This document shows, one piece after another, positions 1-7,025 of a stretch of 10,175 bases of DNA (the stretch's first letter is position 1; each line of letters starts with the position of its first letter). The notes beneath the pieces were generated by a model. That model worked only from the letters and a program-made list of their open reading frames with translations, did no database searches and had not been told where the DNA came from. Where the stretch lies: positions 1 through 10,175 of the forward strand of contig JALVCM010000273.1 in the NCBI GenBank assembly GCA_027010005.1, given 5' to 3'. A program made the position numbers and the translations under genes. Origin of the DNA: Thiohalobacter sp. GTDB lineage: Bacteria > Pseudomonadota > Gammaproteobacteria > DSM-19610.

Positions 1-1
1 T

Positions 2-256
2 ATCCGCTGGCAACGCCTCGACAACAAGAACAGCAGCATTCGCTGGGCAACGCCTGTCGCACTGGAGCCGCAACTGAAAAAACTGCTGCAGAATCATTTT
101 CGCGGTGAAGTACTGCCTGTCGAGCGTGTACTGCTCGACCTGCACAGTGGCCGTTTCTTCGGCAGAATCGGACCCTGGGTGTTTGATGTTGCCGCCGCAC
201 TGCTGATCCTGTTATCCCTGACCGGGACCTGGATCTGGCTCAGGCGCCGTCGCTGA
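2..256 (+). CDS. PepSY-associated transmembrane protein, C-terminal fragment
   Basis: This is an open frame entering from the left edge and ending in TGA at 254-256. It gives 84 residues and has no start in the window. The fragment holds a basic stretch, then LDLHSGRFFGRIGPW (about residues 45-59), then one hydrophobic segment (about 60-80, VFDVAAALLILLSLTG) and a closing RRRR. A 'D.HsG..fG..G.' motif leading into a last membrane helix rich in L, T, G and W is typical of PepSY_TM-type inner-membrane proteins. Those often sit near TonB-dependent siderophore receptors and may reduce or handle iron complexes. The family call rests on this C-terminal signature only. The frame continues unbroken to the window edge, so it looks like the end of an intact gene. 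It converges on ptsP, with 14 bp between the stops. Confidence 0.72.
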   Translation: MRWQRLDNKNSSIRWATPVALEPQLKKLLQNHFRGEVLPVERVLLDLHSGRFFGRIGPWVFDVAAALLILLSLTGTWIWLRRRR

Positions 257-270
257 TAACCATCACAAAC

Positions 271-2535
271 TCAACGGCCTGCTCGCACCAGGCCACCCAG
301 CCCGGCCTCATCCAGACTGCTGTGTAACAATGCCTGAACGCCGGCGGCATCTTCCAGCGCCCAGATTTCTTCCAGCAGACTCTGCATCTTTTCCGTATTA
401 AAACTGCGGATCGCCCACTTCACACGCAACAGGCTGGCCGAACTCATACTCAGCGAGTCGACCCCCATACCGATCAATAGCAGGGCTGCCGCCGGATCAC
501 CGGCCATCTCGCCACACACACTCACCGGACGCTGTTGTTCATGCGCCTCGACAACCACCTGGTGAATAGCGCGCAATACCGCGGGGTGCAGCGCGTTATA
601 AAGGTCACTGACCTGTGCATTGTTACGGTCCACGGCCAGCAGGTACTGGGTAAGGTCGTTACTACCAATGGAAAAGAAGTCCACGCGTTTCGCCATGGCC
701 GGTACCTGGTAAACCGCTGATGGCACCTCGATCATGACACCGATTTTCGGGTAGGTAATCTGTTCGCCTTCCTCGACCAGTTCTTCGTGTGCGCGTCTCA
801 CCAGGCCAATGGCCTCGTCGATCTCGTTGACGCTGCTGATCATGGGCAACAACAACTGCAGATTATCGAGCCCTGCATTGGCACGCAGAATGGCACGCAC
901 CTGGGTAAGAAAAATTTCCGGGTGGTCCAGCGCGATACGAATACCACGCCAGCCAAGGAAGGGGTTCTCTTCCTCGACCGGGAAATAGGGCAACGCCTTG
1001 TCGCCACCGATATCCAGTGTACGCACCGTCACCGGTGAAGGGGCAAACGCTTCCAGCACCTGACGGTAAATACGAAACTGCTCTTCCTCGCCCGGGAAAC
1101 GGTCACGAATCATGAAAGGCACTTCGGTGCGATACAGACCGACACCTTCAGCGCCGCAACGTAATGACGGGGTAATATCCGTCAGCAGGCCAGTGTTGGC
1201 ATATAGCGGCACATGCACACCATCGGGCGTTTCGGAGGGCAGGTCGATAAGATCCAGCAAATCCTGTGTCAGCGCGGCTTCTTCTGCCTGCAGTCGCTGG
1301 AACTCTTCGCGAACGGCGCGTGATGGCCGCACAAACAGGCGTGCCTGGTAACCGTCTATCACGATTTCCTGGCCTTCCAGGCGACTGACCGGGAGATCCT
1401 CGAAACCCATTACTGCAGGAATACCCAGCGCGCGCGCCAGGATCGCGACATGTGAAGCACTTGACCCACGCGCTGACACCACGCCAACCAGATACTGTAC
1501 CGGCACCTCGGCCAGCTGACTGGCGCTGATCTCTTCACCTACCAGGATGGTATCGGGCTCCCAGGAACGCTGGACCGGGCTGGTACGTTGCAAATGTTCC
1601 AGAATACGCCGCCCGAGGTCGCGCACATCGCTGGCACGCTCGCGCAGGTACGGGTCTTCCATGGCCTCGAAAGCATTGACGTGCTCAACGATGGTTTCGC
1701 GCAAGGCACCCGGCGCCCAGTTACCGGCGCGAATTCCCTCAATGGTGCCATCGACAAGATTTTCACTGCGCAACATCATGATGAGTGCATCGAACAGGGC
1801 GATGTCCTCTGCCGGCAACGAGTCCACCATGCGTGCAGACATCATGCGCATATCGCGTTCGACAGCACCGACTGCGGCACGAAACTCGGCGATCTCGGTT
1901 TCGATATCCTCGGCAGGACGATCCGGGATGGCTTCCAGGTTTGCCATCGGGTAGACCACGCGTGCACGGCCAACCGCAGCACCCGGCGTGCCGGAGCTGC
2001 CTTTCAGGGCGTAACGTGATTCATCGGTTTGCTGCAACAGGCGGGTAATATCCCCACTGGCGCCCGCGTGGCTGATGGCACCCGCCAGCTGCGCAGCCAG
2101 GGTAAACAGGAAAGTTTCTTCCGGCTCGGCAAAACGCCGCTGTTCACGCTGACGCACCACCAGTACACCCAGCACCCTGCGGTGCTGCACAATCGGCACA
2201 CCCAGGAAGCCATGAAAAGGATCTTCCCCGATTTCACCTGTGTAGATATAGGCCTTGTGTGAAGAGGCATCATCGAGGTTGAGCATTTCCTCGCGGCGTG
2301 CCACAACACCGACCAGGCCTTCACCAAAGTTCAGCCGCACCTTGCCGACCGCATCCGGGTTATAGCCATCGGTAGCCATCAATACGTGTTGCTGACTTTC
2401 CGGATCGGTGAGATACACCGAACAGACATCCACCACCATCGCCTGTTTAACGCGCGTGACGATAATGGAAAGCGCGCGCGCAAGATCCGGCGCGCGGTTC
2501 ACTTCCTGAATAATGCGTCTCAGGGTATCGAGCAA
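271..2535 (-). CDS. ptsP: PtsP, GAF-domain phosphoenolpyruvate-protein phosphotransferase (EI-Ntr)
   Basis: This is enzyme I of the nitrogen phosphotransferase system. It takes phosphate from PEP and passes it to NPr (PtsO) and then EIIA-Ntr (PtsN), a cytoplasmic regulatory relay with no sugar permease. The 754-residue product has the family's full layout. An N-terminal GAF sensor spans about residues 1-160 and a PEP-utiliser N-terminal domain about 180-310. The swivelling phosphohistidine domain carries SHVAILAR with the likely active His362. The C-terminal PEP-binding barrel shows EGVGLYRTE (463-471), RTLDIGGDK (505-513), GSNDLTQY (624-631) and VCGEMAGD with Cys674. The start is TTG at 2535-2533. 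An in-frame TGA lies two codons upstream, and the protein opens with LDTLRRIIQEVNRAPDL, where family members usually begin. GGA lies about 9 bases before the start. The gene is downstream of rppH by 44 bp on the same strand, a common gammaproteobacterial pairing that suggests cotranscription. Confidence 0.97.
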   Translation of the reverse strand: MLDTLRRIIQEVNRAPDLARALSIIVTRVKQAMVVDVCSVYLTDPESQQHVLMATDGYNPDAVGKVRLNFGEGLVGVVARREEMLNLDDASSHKAYIYTGEIGEDPFHGFLGVPIVQHRRVLGVLVVRQREQRRFAEPEETFLFTLAAQLAGAISHAGASGDITRLLQQTDESRYALKGSSGTPGAAVGRARVVYPMANLEAIPDRPAEDIETEIAEFRAAVGAVERDMRMMSARMVDSLPAEDIALFDALIMMLRSENLVDGTIEGIRAGNWAPGALRETIVEHVNAFEAMEDPYLRERASDVRDLGRRILEHLQRTSPVQRSWEPDTILVGEEISASQLAEVPVQYLVGVVSARGSSASHVAILARALGIPAVMGFEDLPVSRLEGQEIVIDGYQARLFVRPSRAVREEFQRLQAEEAALTQDLLDLIDLPSETPDGVHVPLYANTGLLTDITPSLRCGAEGVGLYRTEVPFMIRDRFPGEEEQFRIYRQVLEAFAPSPVTVRTLDIGGDKALPYFPVEEENPFLGWRGIRIALDHPEIFLTQVRAILRANAGLDNLQLLLPMISSVNEIDEAIGLVRRAHEELVEEGEQITYPKIGVMIEVPSAVYQVPAMAKRVDFFSIGSNDLTQYLLAVDRNNAQVSDLYNALHPAVLRAIHQVVVEAHEQQRPVSVCGEMAGDPAAALLLIGMGVDSLSMSSASLLRVKWAIRSFNTEKMQSLLEEIWALEDAAGVQALLHSSLDEAGLGGLVRAGR

Positions 2536-2579
2536 GTTTCAGATTCCATTCGGGTCAGGGCCAATGCCCGTAAAGTCAT

Positions 2580-3083
2580 TCAGCGAGCTGCCTTGTCCGG
2601 CACCTTGCCATCGGGAAAGATCAGCGGTGCCAGTTCGTGCAACGCCTTTTTGTAAACCGTACGTTTAAAAGGAACGACTTCGCGCAGCGGGTGCCAGTAA
2701 TCCACCCAGCGCCAGTTGTCGAACTCGGGCTTGTCACTCAGATCAAGCCGGACAAAACGCTCGTCCCCCACCAGCCGCAGCATAAACCAGACCTGTTTCT
2801 GACCGATGCAGACCGGTTTCTGGTGATGGCGGATAAACCGTTCCGGTAACCGGTAACGCAGCCAGCCACGGGTCGAGCCGAGGACATCCACATGATCCGG
2901 CTCCAGGCCAATCTCTTCTTCCAGCTCACGGTACATGGCCTGCTCGGGTGTTTCCTTGTGCTGAATACCACCCTGCGGAAACTGCCAGGCATCCTGGCGA
3001 ATCCGCCGCGCCCACAACAGCTGCCCTTGCGGATTTGTCAGAATAATCCCGACGTTCGCTCTATAACCATTTGAATCAATCAC
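2580..3083 (-). CDS. rppH: RppH, RNA pyrophosphohydrolase (Nudix)
   Basis: RppH removes pyrophosphate from 5'-triphosphate mRNA ends, which opens transcripts to 5'-monophosphate-dependent RNase E decay. The product has 167 residues, close to the usual length. The N-terminus [15 protein letters not shown] and the WQFPQGGI stretch before the Nudix box are hallmarks of the RppH/YgdP group. The Nudix box GX5EX7REUXEEXGU runs from Gly38 to Leu60, with Glu44, Arg52, Glu53, Glu56 and Glu57 all present. The start is GTG at 3083-3081, fixed by the conserved MIDxxGYRxNVG beginning. Only a weak AGAG ribosome-site candidate lies 7 bases upstream. It is the first gene of the rppH-ptsP unit and is transcribed away from the HAD phosphatase gene, with 151 bp between the two starts. 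Confidence 0.97.
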   Translation of the reverse strand: MIDSNGYRANVGIILTNPQGQLLWARRIRQDAWQFPQGGIQHKETPEQAMYRELEEEIGLEPDHVDVLGSTRGWLRYRLPERFIRHHQKPVCIGQKQVWFMLRLVGDERFVRLDLSDKPEFDNWRWVDYWHPLREVVPFKRTVYKKALHELAPLIFPDGKVPDKAAR

Positions 3084-3110
3084 TTGCGTGCTCTGTGGAA
3101 TTTTTTACTG

Positions 3111-3150
3111 AATATAAAACCATTGTACACACGGCAGCAGGCGGCGCAAA
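3111..3150 (-). promoter_or_regulatory. Candidate promoter(s) for rppH
   Basis: On the minus strand, TTGCGC (3149-3144) is followed after 16 bases by TACAAT (3127-3122). A second -10-like hexamer, TATATT, lies at 3116-3111 without a good partner. Either would give an rppH leader of about 20-40 bases. The -35 match is only the TTG core, so this is a pattern-based guess supported mainly by its place in a divergent intergenic region. Confidence 0.35.
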
Positions 3151-3173
3151 TCAGCCGGCAACACAAAGTCTGA

Positions 3174-3202
3174 TTTACCTTTGTCGGCGGGACGACTATC
3201 CT
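3174..3202 (+). promoter_or_regulatory. Candidate promoter for the HAD-btuC-btuD operon
   Basis: TTTACC (3174-3179) and TATCCT (3197-3202) each match 4 of 6 consensus bases and are 17 bases apart. They would give a start near 3209 and a leader of about 25 bases. I see no B12 riboswitch or Fur-like operator between 3084 and 3234. The match is weak and is called mainly because this is the only upstream space for the operon. Confidence 0.33.
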
Positions 3203-3234
3203 GCACACCCGGTTTACCTTAACGGATAAAAATC

Positions 3235-3888
3235 ATGGCCTTGGCGCTCTTTGACCTCGACAATACACTGCTGGATGGTGACAGTGACTACCTGTGGGGC
3301 TGCTTTCTGGCAGAACACGGTATTGTCGATGCAGAGGCTTACGAATCCGAAAATCAGCGCTTTTACGACCAATATCTCGACGGAAGCCTGGATATTCATG
3401 AATTTTTACGTTTTCAGCTCAAACCGCTGGCCGACCACAACCGGCAACAACTTGAAGCCTGGCGGGAAGAATTTCTGGCCACCCGGATCGAGCCCATCAT
3501 GCTGGAAAAGGCCCACCGCTTGCTCGACCGGCACCGCAACGCCGGAGACGAATTGCTGATTATTACCGCCACCAACCGCTTTATTACCGAACCGATTGCA
3601 GCGCGCTACGGAGTCAGACACCTGCTGGCCACCGAGCCTGAAATCCGCAACGGCGAATACACCGGCGGCGTGGTCGGGGAACCCTGCTTCCAGGGCGGTA
3701 AGGTCAGGCGCCTGCAGCAATGGCTGGCAGAAAATCATGCCACACTGGATGGCAGCTGGTTCTACAGTGACTCACACAATGACCTGCCCCTGCTGGAACA
3801 GGTCGAATACCCGGTCGCAGTCGACCCGGACGAAAAACTCCGTGCCCTTGCCAGTGAACGCGGCTGGCCGGTGACCAGTCTGCGCTGA
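3235..3888 (+). CDS. HAD-IB family phosphatase (SerB-like)
   Basis: This is a soluble 217-residue phosphatase of HAD subfamily IB. The motifs are in order: FDLDNTLL with nucleophile Asp7 and acid/base Asp9, motif II IITAT with Thr111, motif III Lys156 in GGKVRRLQ, and motif IV SDSHNDLPLL with Asp179 and Asp183. A helical cap lies between motifs I and II (about residues 15-90), as in phosphoserine phosphatase relatives. The substrate cannot be read from sequence. Phosphoserine or histidinol phosphate are possibilities; from memory, a Pseudomonas HAD protein next to rppH has been linked to histidinol-phosphate hydrolysis. The ATG start has GGA 8 bases upstream (3224-3226). The gene is divergent from rppH and only 4 bp from the following permease gene, so it heads the transporter operon. 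Confidence 0.9.
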   Translation: MALALFDLDNTLLDGDSDYLWGCFLAEHGIVDAEAYESENQRFYDQYLDGSLDIHEFLRFQLKPLADHNRQQLEAWREEFLATRIEPIMLEKAHRLLDRHRNAGDELLIITATNRFITEPIAARYGVRHLLATEPEIRNGEYTGGVVGEPCFQGGKVRRLQQWLAENHATLDGSWFYSDSHNDLPLLEQVEYPVAVDPDEKLRALASERGWPVTSLR

Positions 3889-3892
3889 CCTG

Positions 3893-4870
3893 GTGAAACC
3901 ACTACGCCCCCTGCCACTGTTTGCGGCACTTGGCCTGGCCACGCTGGCGGGGCTCTGGCTGAGCCTGGATACCGGGACGGCCAGCATACACCTGCGTAAC
4001 ATGCTCGCAGGCAGTGACCCGCTCAATACACAGATCCTGCTGGAGCTTCGCCTGCCCCGCACGGCCACGGCATTTGTGACGGGCGCCCTGCTGGCCATTG
4101 CCGGCGCACTGATGCAGGTGCTGTTGCGCAACCCGCTGGCTGACCCCTATATCCTCGGTGTTTCCGGCGGCGCCTCGGTCGGCGCCCTGCTGGCTTTGCT
4201 GCTGGGCGCCGGCGCAGTACTCCTGCAGACCTCGGCATTTGCCGGTGCGCTGGTCTCAACGCTGCTGGTGTTTGCGCTGGCGCGCGGGCGCGGCAACTGG
4301 AATACCACCCGCCTGCTACTCACCGGCGTGGTACTGGCTGCCGGCTGGGGGGCGCTCATCAGTTTACTTCTCGCCATCAGCCCGGCCAGCCGGGTACAGG
4401 GTATGTTGTTCTGGCTGATGGGAGATCTCGGTTACGCACAGCTGCCTGTCGCCGGCAGCGTTATACTGGTCATTACCGCGTTCATCGCCATTGCCCTGTC
4501 CCCGTCCCTTAACCTGCTGGCCGGCGGTGAGCTGCGTGCCGCCTCACTAGGTGTCGAAGTGGATAAACTCCGGCTCACACTTTATATATTGGCTTCGCTG
4601 GCAACGGCCACCGCCGTCACCCAGGCGGGTAACATCGGTTTTATCGGCCTGATTGCACCACATATGCTGCGCCTTGCGGGGGCACGTGATTACCGCCTGC
4701 TGATACCCGGCGCCGCGTTGCTCGGTGGTGCACTGCTGCTGTTTGCCGATGCACTGTCACGCAGCCTGATAGCCCCGCAACTGTTACCGGTCGGTGTACT
4801 GACCGCTCTGCTTGGCGTGCCGATGTTCCTGTTCCTGCTTTATCACGCACAGGACAACCGGCATGGCTGA
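3893..4870 (+). CDS. btuC: BtuC/FecCD-family ABC permease, probably for cobalamin
   Basis: This is the inner-membrane channel of a type II importer for corrinoid or iron-chelate, working as a homodimer with the next gene's ATPase. The 325 residues are almost entirely hydrophobic, and the length fits the usual 10-helix fold. FecCD signatures are visible: LRLPRTATAFVTGALLAIAG near residues 52-71, ALMQVLLRNPLADPYILGVSGGAS at about 71-94, and near the C-terminus GFIGLIAPHMLRLAG then LPVGVLTALLGVPMFLFLL. The GLIAPHMLR stretch is the coupling helix that meets the ATPase. The start is GTG at 3893, 4 bp after the phosphatase stop. It has no clear ribosome site, so translation is probably coupled. FecCD proteins for heme, siderophore and B12 are alike. 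The B12 assignment rests on the BtuF and adenosyltransferase genes nearby, so the symbol is tentative. Confidence 0.88.
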   Translation: MKPLRPLPLFAALGLATLAGLWLSLDTGTASIHLRNMLAGSDPLNTQILLELRLPRTATAFVTGALLAIAGALMQVLLRNPLADPYILGVSGGASVGALLALLLGAGAVLLQTSAFAGALVSTLLVFALARGRGNWNTTRLLLTGVVLAAGWGALISLLLAISPASRVQGMLFWLMGDLGYAQLPVAGSVILVITAFIAIALSPSLNLLAGGELRAASLGVEVDKLRLTLYILASLATATAVTQAGNIGFIGLIAPHMLRLAGARDYRLLIPGAALLGGALLLFADALSRSLIAPQLLPVGVLTALLGVPMFLFLLYHAQDNRHG

Positions 4871-5642
4871 GAACACCCCGCTGCTGAAAACCTGCCAGGT
4901 CGAAATCCGTATCGACAATAATGTCTTTGCCCACGCCCTGAATCTTGCTGTCGAGCCCGGACAATGCTGGTGCATCCTCGGCCGTAATGGTGCCGGTAAA
5001 ACTACCTTGCTACATACACTGGCCGGACTCAGGGCACCCGCCAGCGGGCAGGTACAACTTGAAGGCAAACCCATCAGGACGCTGGCACGCAAAACGATCG
5101 CACAACGGCTCGGCGTCCTGTTCCAGAACCAGGAAGACCATTTTCCTGCCACTGTCATGGAAACCGTTTTACAGGGGAGACATCCACATTTGCGGGGATG
5201 GCAGTGGGAAAGCGAAGCCGACCGCGTCATTGCCAGTGATGCCCTGGTGCAGGTCGATCTCGATGGTTTTGCCGAACGTGATGTGCAGACCCTCTCCGGC
5301 GGTGAACGCCAGCGCGTGGCGATTGCCTCCCTGCTGGCCCAGCAGCCCCGTCTACTGCTGCTCGACGAACCCACGAACCACCTGGACCTGCGGCACCGTA
5401 TTCAAATCCTGCAACAACTACGTGACCACGGCCGGAAAAACCGTGCCGCGATTATCATGGTTTTGCACGATATCAATCTTGCGGCACGTTTCTGCGACCA
5501 CGCGATACTGATGCGTGGGCAGACACAAATCCAGCTTGGGGAAAGCCGCGATATCCTCAGGACAGACACGCTGGAAGACACATTCAACTGCCCGCTGACG
5601 GCAGTCCGGACAGCACATGGGCCGGCCTGGCTGCCAAAATAA
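4863..5642 (+). CDS. btuD: ABC transporter ATP-binding protein, BtuD/FecE type
   Basis: This is the cytoplasmic ATPase that powers the permease encoded just upstream. I use ATG at 4863, giving 259 residues: it has AGGA at 4851-4854, 8 bases upstream, and overlaps the permease stop by 8 bp. The frame is open back to 4812, but that extension would be read through the permease's last helix and adds nothing family-like. Catalytic motifs are complete: Walker A GRNGAGKT (40-47), Q-loop Gln88 in LFQNQED, signature LSGGERQ (144-150), Walker B LLLLDE (164-169), D-loop NHLD, and switch His202 in VLHDINLA. The sequence matches the BtuD/FecE/FepC importer group. The ligand cannot be told from the ATPase, so cobalamin is inferred from the neighbourhood. 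Confidence 0.92.
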   Translation: MAENTPLLKTCQVEIRIDNNVFAHALNLAVEPGQCWCILGRNGAGKTTLLHTLAGLRAPASGQVQLEGKPIRTLARKTIAQRLGVLFQNQEDHFPATVMETVLQGRHPHLRGWQWESEADRVIASDALVQVDLDGFAERDVQTLSGGERQRVAIASLLAQQPRLLLLDEPTNHLDLRHRIQILQQLRDHGRKNRAAIIMVLHDINLAARFCDHAILMRGQTQIQLGESRDILRTDTLEDTFNCPLTAVRTAHGPAWLPK

Positions 5643-5903
5643 TTGTCAAATATTCCGACATTCTGTAAGCCGGGCCGATTTACTTGCACAGCCCTGAATT
5701 TCCCGAAATAATCATATAACATATTGTTAATATTATTATTTTAAGTTAACCCGTAAATTCCGGCCAGTCAACTGAAATCGGCATTTCTTACACATTCACC
5801 TGCCAACAATCCGGTAACTTCTCTAACTGACTGAGTTTTCAGCAGCTTCTCAAACGGCACAGCAATTGCTCCATTTAATTAAAGCATCTGTGGAAAAGTG
5901 ACC
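5643..5903. other. AT-rich intergenic region with small palindromes
   Basis: This 261-bp gap is the longest in the window. It lies between the transporter operon and the DUF5658-like gene and is visibly richer in A and T than the coding DNA around it, most of all at 5707-5750. Within it are GTTAA (5726-5730) and TTAAC (5746-5750) in inverted order, and two perfect 10-bp palindromes, AGCAATTGCT (5861-5870) and TTTAATTAAA (5874-5883). I find no strong hairpin with a T-run after the btuD stop, no tRNA-like fold, no B12 riboswitch and no convincing -35/-10 pair. It probably holds the operon's 3' end and the promoter of the next gene. Confidence 0.6.
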
Positions 5904-6389
5904 ATGAATTCAGGCACCACAACAGCCGCATTGAACGACCAGCCTCGCAGCGAGGAACGGCGCGATCAGACAGACCGCCGCCGCCACAGCTGGCGCACCG
6001 TGACCTACTGCGGCCTGCATGGCCGCGGACGCCGTCGGCACGCCCGACGCGAAGGACATGACTACTACCTGGACTGGTATGACCCCCGGCTGGTGCTTAC
6101 GGGTCTGGGAGTTGTGCTGTTAAGTTGTGTGGATGCACTGTTGACATTGACGCTGCTGAATCGCGGTGCCTATGAAGCCAATCAGCTCATGGCACAGCTG
6201 CTGGAAATCAGTACCGGTACCTTTGTCGCCACCAAAATTGCCATTACCTGCATCGGCATCCTGTTCCTGCTGATGCATTCACATTTCCGAATTCTGAAAG
6301 TCACCACTGGCAAGCAGGTACTGAAACTGCTGTTGTCTGTCTATGGCGTACTGATCGTGTATGAGGCTGTATTACTGGGGACGATATAA
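5904..6389 (+). CDS. DUF5658-like small membrane protein with Arg-rich N-terminus
   Basis: No biochemical role is known to me. The 161-residue product has two parts. Residues 1-50 or so are polar and strongly basic, with repeated Arg clusters (ERRDQTDRRRH, then GRGRRRHARRE). Residues about 58-160 form three to four hydrophobic segments: LVLTGLGVVLLSCVDALLTLTLL, a segment around ISTGTFVATKIAITCIGILFLLM, and a C-terminal LLLSVYGVLIVYEAVLLG. A 'D.LlT...l..G.yEaN..m..ll' pattern in the first helix pair fits DUF5658. The basic part should lie in the cytoplasm. An in-frame GTG exists at 5898, but ATG at 5904 has GGAAAAG at 5892-5898 with good spacing, so I start there. It appears to be a single-gene unit and converges on the next gene, with 12 bp between stops. 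Confidence 0.82.
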   Translation: MNSGTTTAALNDQPRSEERRDQTDRRRHSWRTVTYCGLHGRGRRRHARREGHDYYLDWYDPRLVLTGLGVVLLSCVDALLTLTLLNRGAYEANQLMAQLLEISTGTFVATKIAITCIGILFLLMHSHFRILKVTTGKQVLKLLLSVYGVLIVYEAVLLGTI

Positions 6390-6401
6390 TGACAAAAAGA
6401 A

Positions 6402-6845
6402 TTAACTGGAAAACAGCCGTTGCCACCAGCGGCGCCGGTTGCCGGGTTGCGGCATCGGCGCTTGCAAGTCGGCTGGAGGCAGCTTGGAGAGAATCCAGCC
6501 GGGCAAGGGCGGATTATCACTGTAACCGCATGACACGCCCAGGTTGTTCGGGTCAAAAATTTTCACGAAGCTGGGACTAGCCGGATCATCCACGTAGACA
6601 ATGCCGCAATAATCTTCTTCGTGTTCCTTGCGCAGTAAAACATCGACTTCATCGACAAAACGCAGCACTTCGTCAGCTTGCGCGGTTTCTTCCGGTGGCT
6701 TCTCGCCAACGGCATACACATACCAGTTACCGGCCGCGTCGGCACGCAGGCGTTCCCAGAGTTCGTCGAGGTGCTCCCAGCGCAGCACACCGTAAAAAGT
6801 ACCCTTGAACTCACGGTGAAACGTGTTCTGTATGGCTTCCATCAT
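6402..6845 (-). CDS. Conserved hypothetical protein
   Basis: This is a soluble 147-residue protein that I recognise as a recurring proteobacterial hypothetical but cannot assign a function. It has no signal peptide or membrane helix. The middle looks like a compact alpha/beta domain: GTFYGVLRWEHLDELWERL near residues 16-34, then NWYVYAVGE, a DDPASPSFVKIFDPNNLG stretch, and GYSDNPPLPGWILSKLPP near 107-124. The tail is proline- and basic-rich and ends in RRRWWQRLFSS. Two ATG codons stand in tandem at 6845-6840 and either could start the protein; the ribosome site is weak. The opposite strand also has an open frame from 6389, but the coherent, globular-looking protein reads on this strand. Upstream is the inverted repeat at 6867-6890, and tonB lies divergently beyond it. 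Confidence 0.82.
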   Translation of the reverse strand: MMEAIQNTFHREFKGTFYGVLRWEHLDELWERLRADAAGNWYVYAVGEKPPEETAQADEVLRFVDEVDVLLRKEHEEDYCGIVYVDDPASPSFVKIFDPNNLGVSCGYSDNPPLPGWILSKLPPADLQAPMPQPGNRRRWWQRLFSS

Positions 6846-6866
6846 CCGTCAACCCGCTGTTTAATG

Positions 6867-6890
6867 ATGAGTGAAGCCTAATACACTCAT
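6867..6890. repeat. Inverted repeat, 7-bp arms, between divergent genes
   Basis: ATGAGTG (6867-6873) and CACTCAT (6884-6890) are perfect inverted copies 10 bases apart. They lie 22 bases upstream of the minus-strand hypothetical gene's start and 135 bases upstream of tonB. The spacer holds a -10-like TATTAG on the minus strand (6883-6878), so the repeat could be an operator or a leader hairpin. No T-run follows it, so it is not a standard terminator. Confidence 0.45.
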
Positions 6891-6962
6891 TGGGACAGCT
6901 CAATGGCAAACCATACACAACAAAAACAGGCTTTAAACTCATGGACTTACAGGGTTATCCGC

Positions 6963-6992
6963 TTGACAGGCTGCCCGTCTGGCGCTTACAGT
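6963..6992 (+). promoter_or_regulatory. Candidate sigma-70 promoter for tonB
   Basis: A perfect TTGACA lies at 6963-6968, followed after 18 bases by TACAGT (6987-6992), which matches 4 of 6 -10 bases. Transcription would start near 6999 and leave a leader of about 27 bases before the tonB ATG. This is too short for a riboswitch. No Fur-box-like 19-bp palindrome overlaps it. Confidence 0.5.
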
Positions 6993-7025
6993 GGCTGATC
7001 TTTCCCGACCACTACAGCACTGCCC

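Noticed and set aside
276..294. GGCCTG/CAGGCC inverted repeat with a 7-base loop as a bidirectional terminator between the PepSY gene and ptsP
   Set aside because: It lies inside the ptsP coding end and has no T-run on either side; the short GC arms are expected by chance in this GC-rich DNA.
2558..2569. GGGC-CAAT-GCCC hairpin between rppH and ptsP as a terminator or regulatory stem
   Set aside because: A 4-bp stem is too short, and no T-run follows.
3084..3234. B12 riboswitch upstream of the transporter operon
   Set aside because: Only about 150 bp are available, shared with the rppH promoter, and I could not find a B12-box-like core. The 180 bp before tonB and the 261 bp before the DUF5658-like gene also lack one. 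A covariance-model search would settle this.
4784..5374. Minus-strand 196-codon frame opposite the ATPase gene
   Set aside because: It is a Ser/Arg/Cys-rich shadow; the plus strand has all ABC ATPase motifs in order.
6846..7025. Fur box before tonB
   Set aside because: No stretch resembling the 19-bp GATAATGATTATCATTATC palindrome was found; TAATGATGAG at 6863 matches only a short half.
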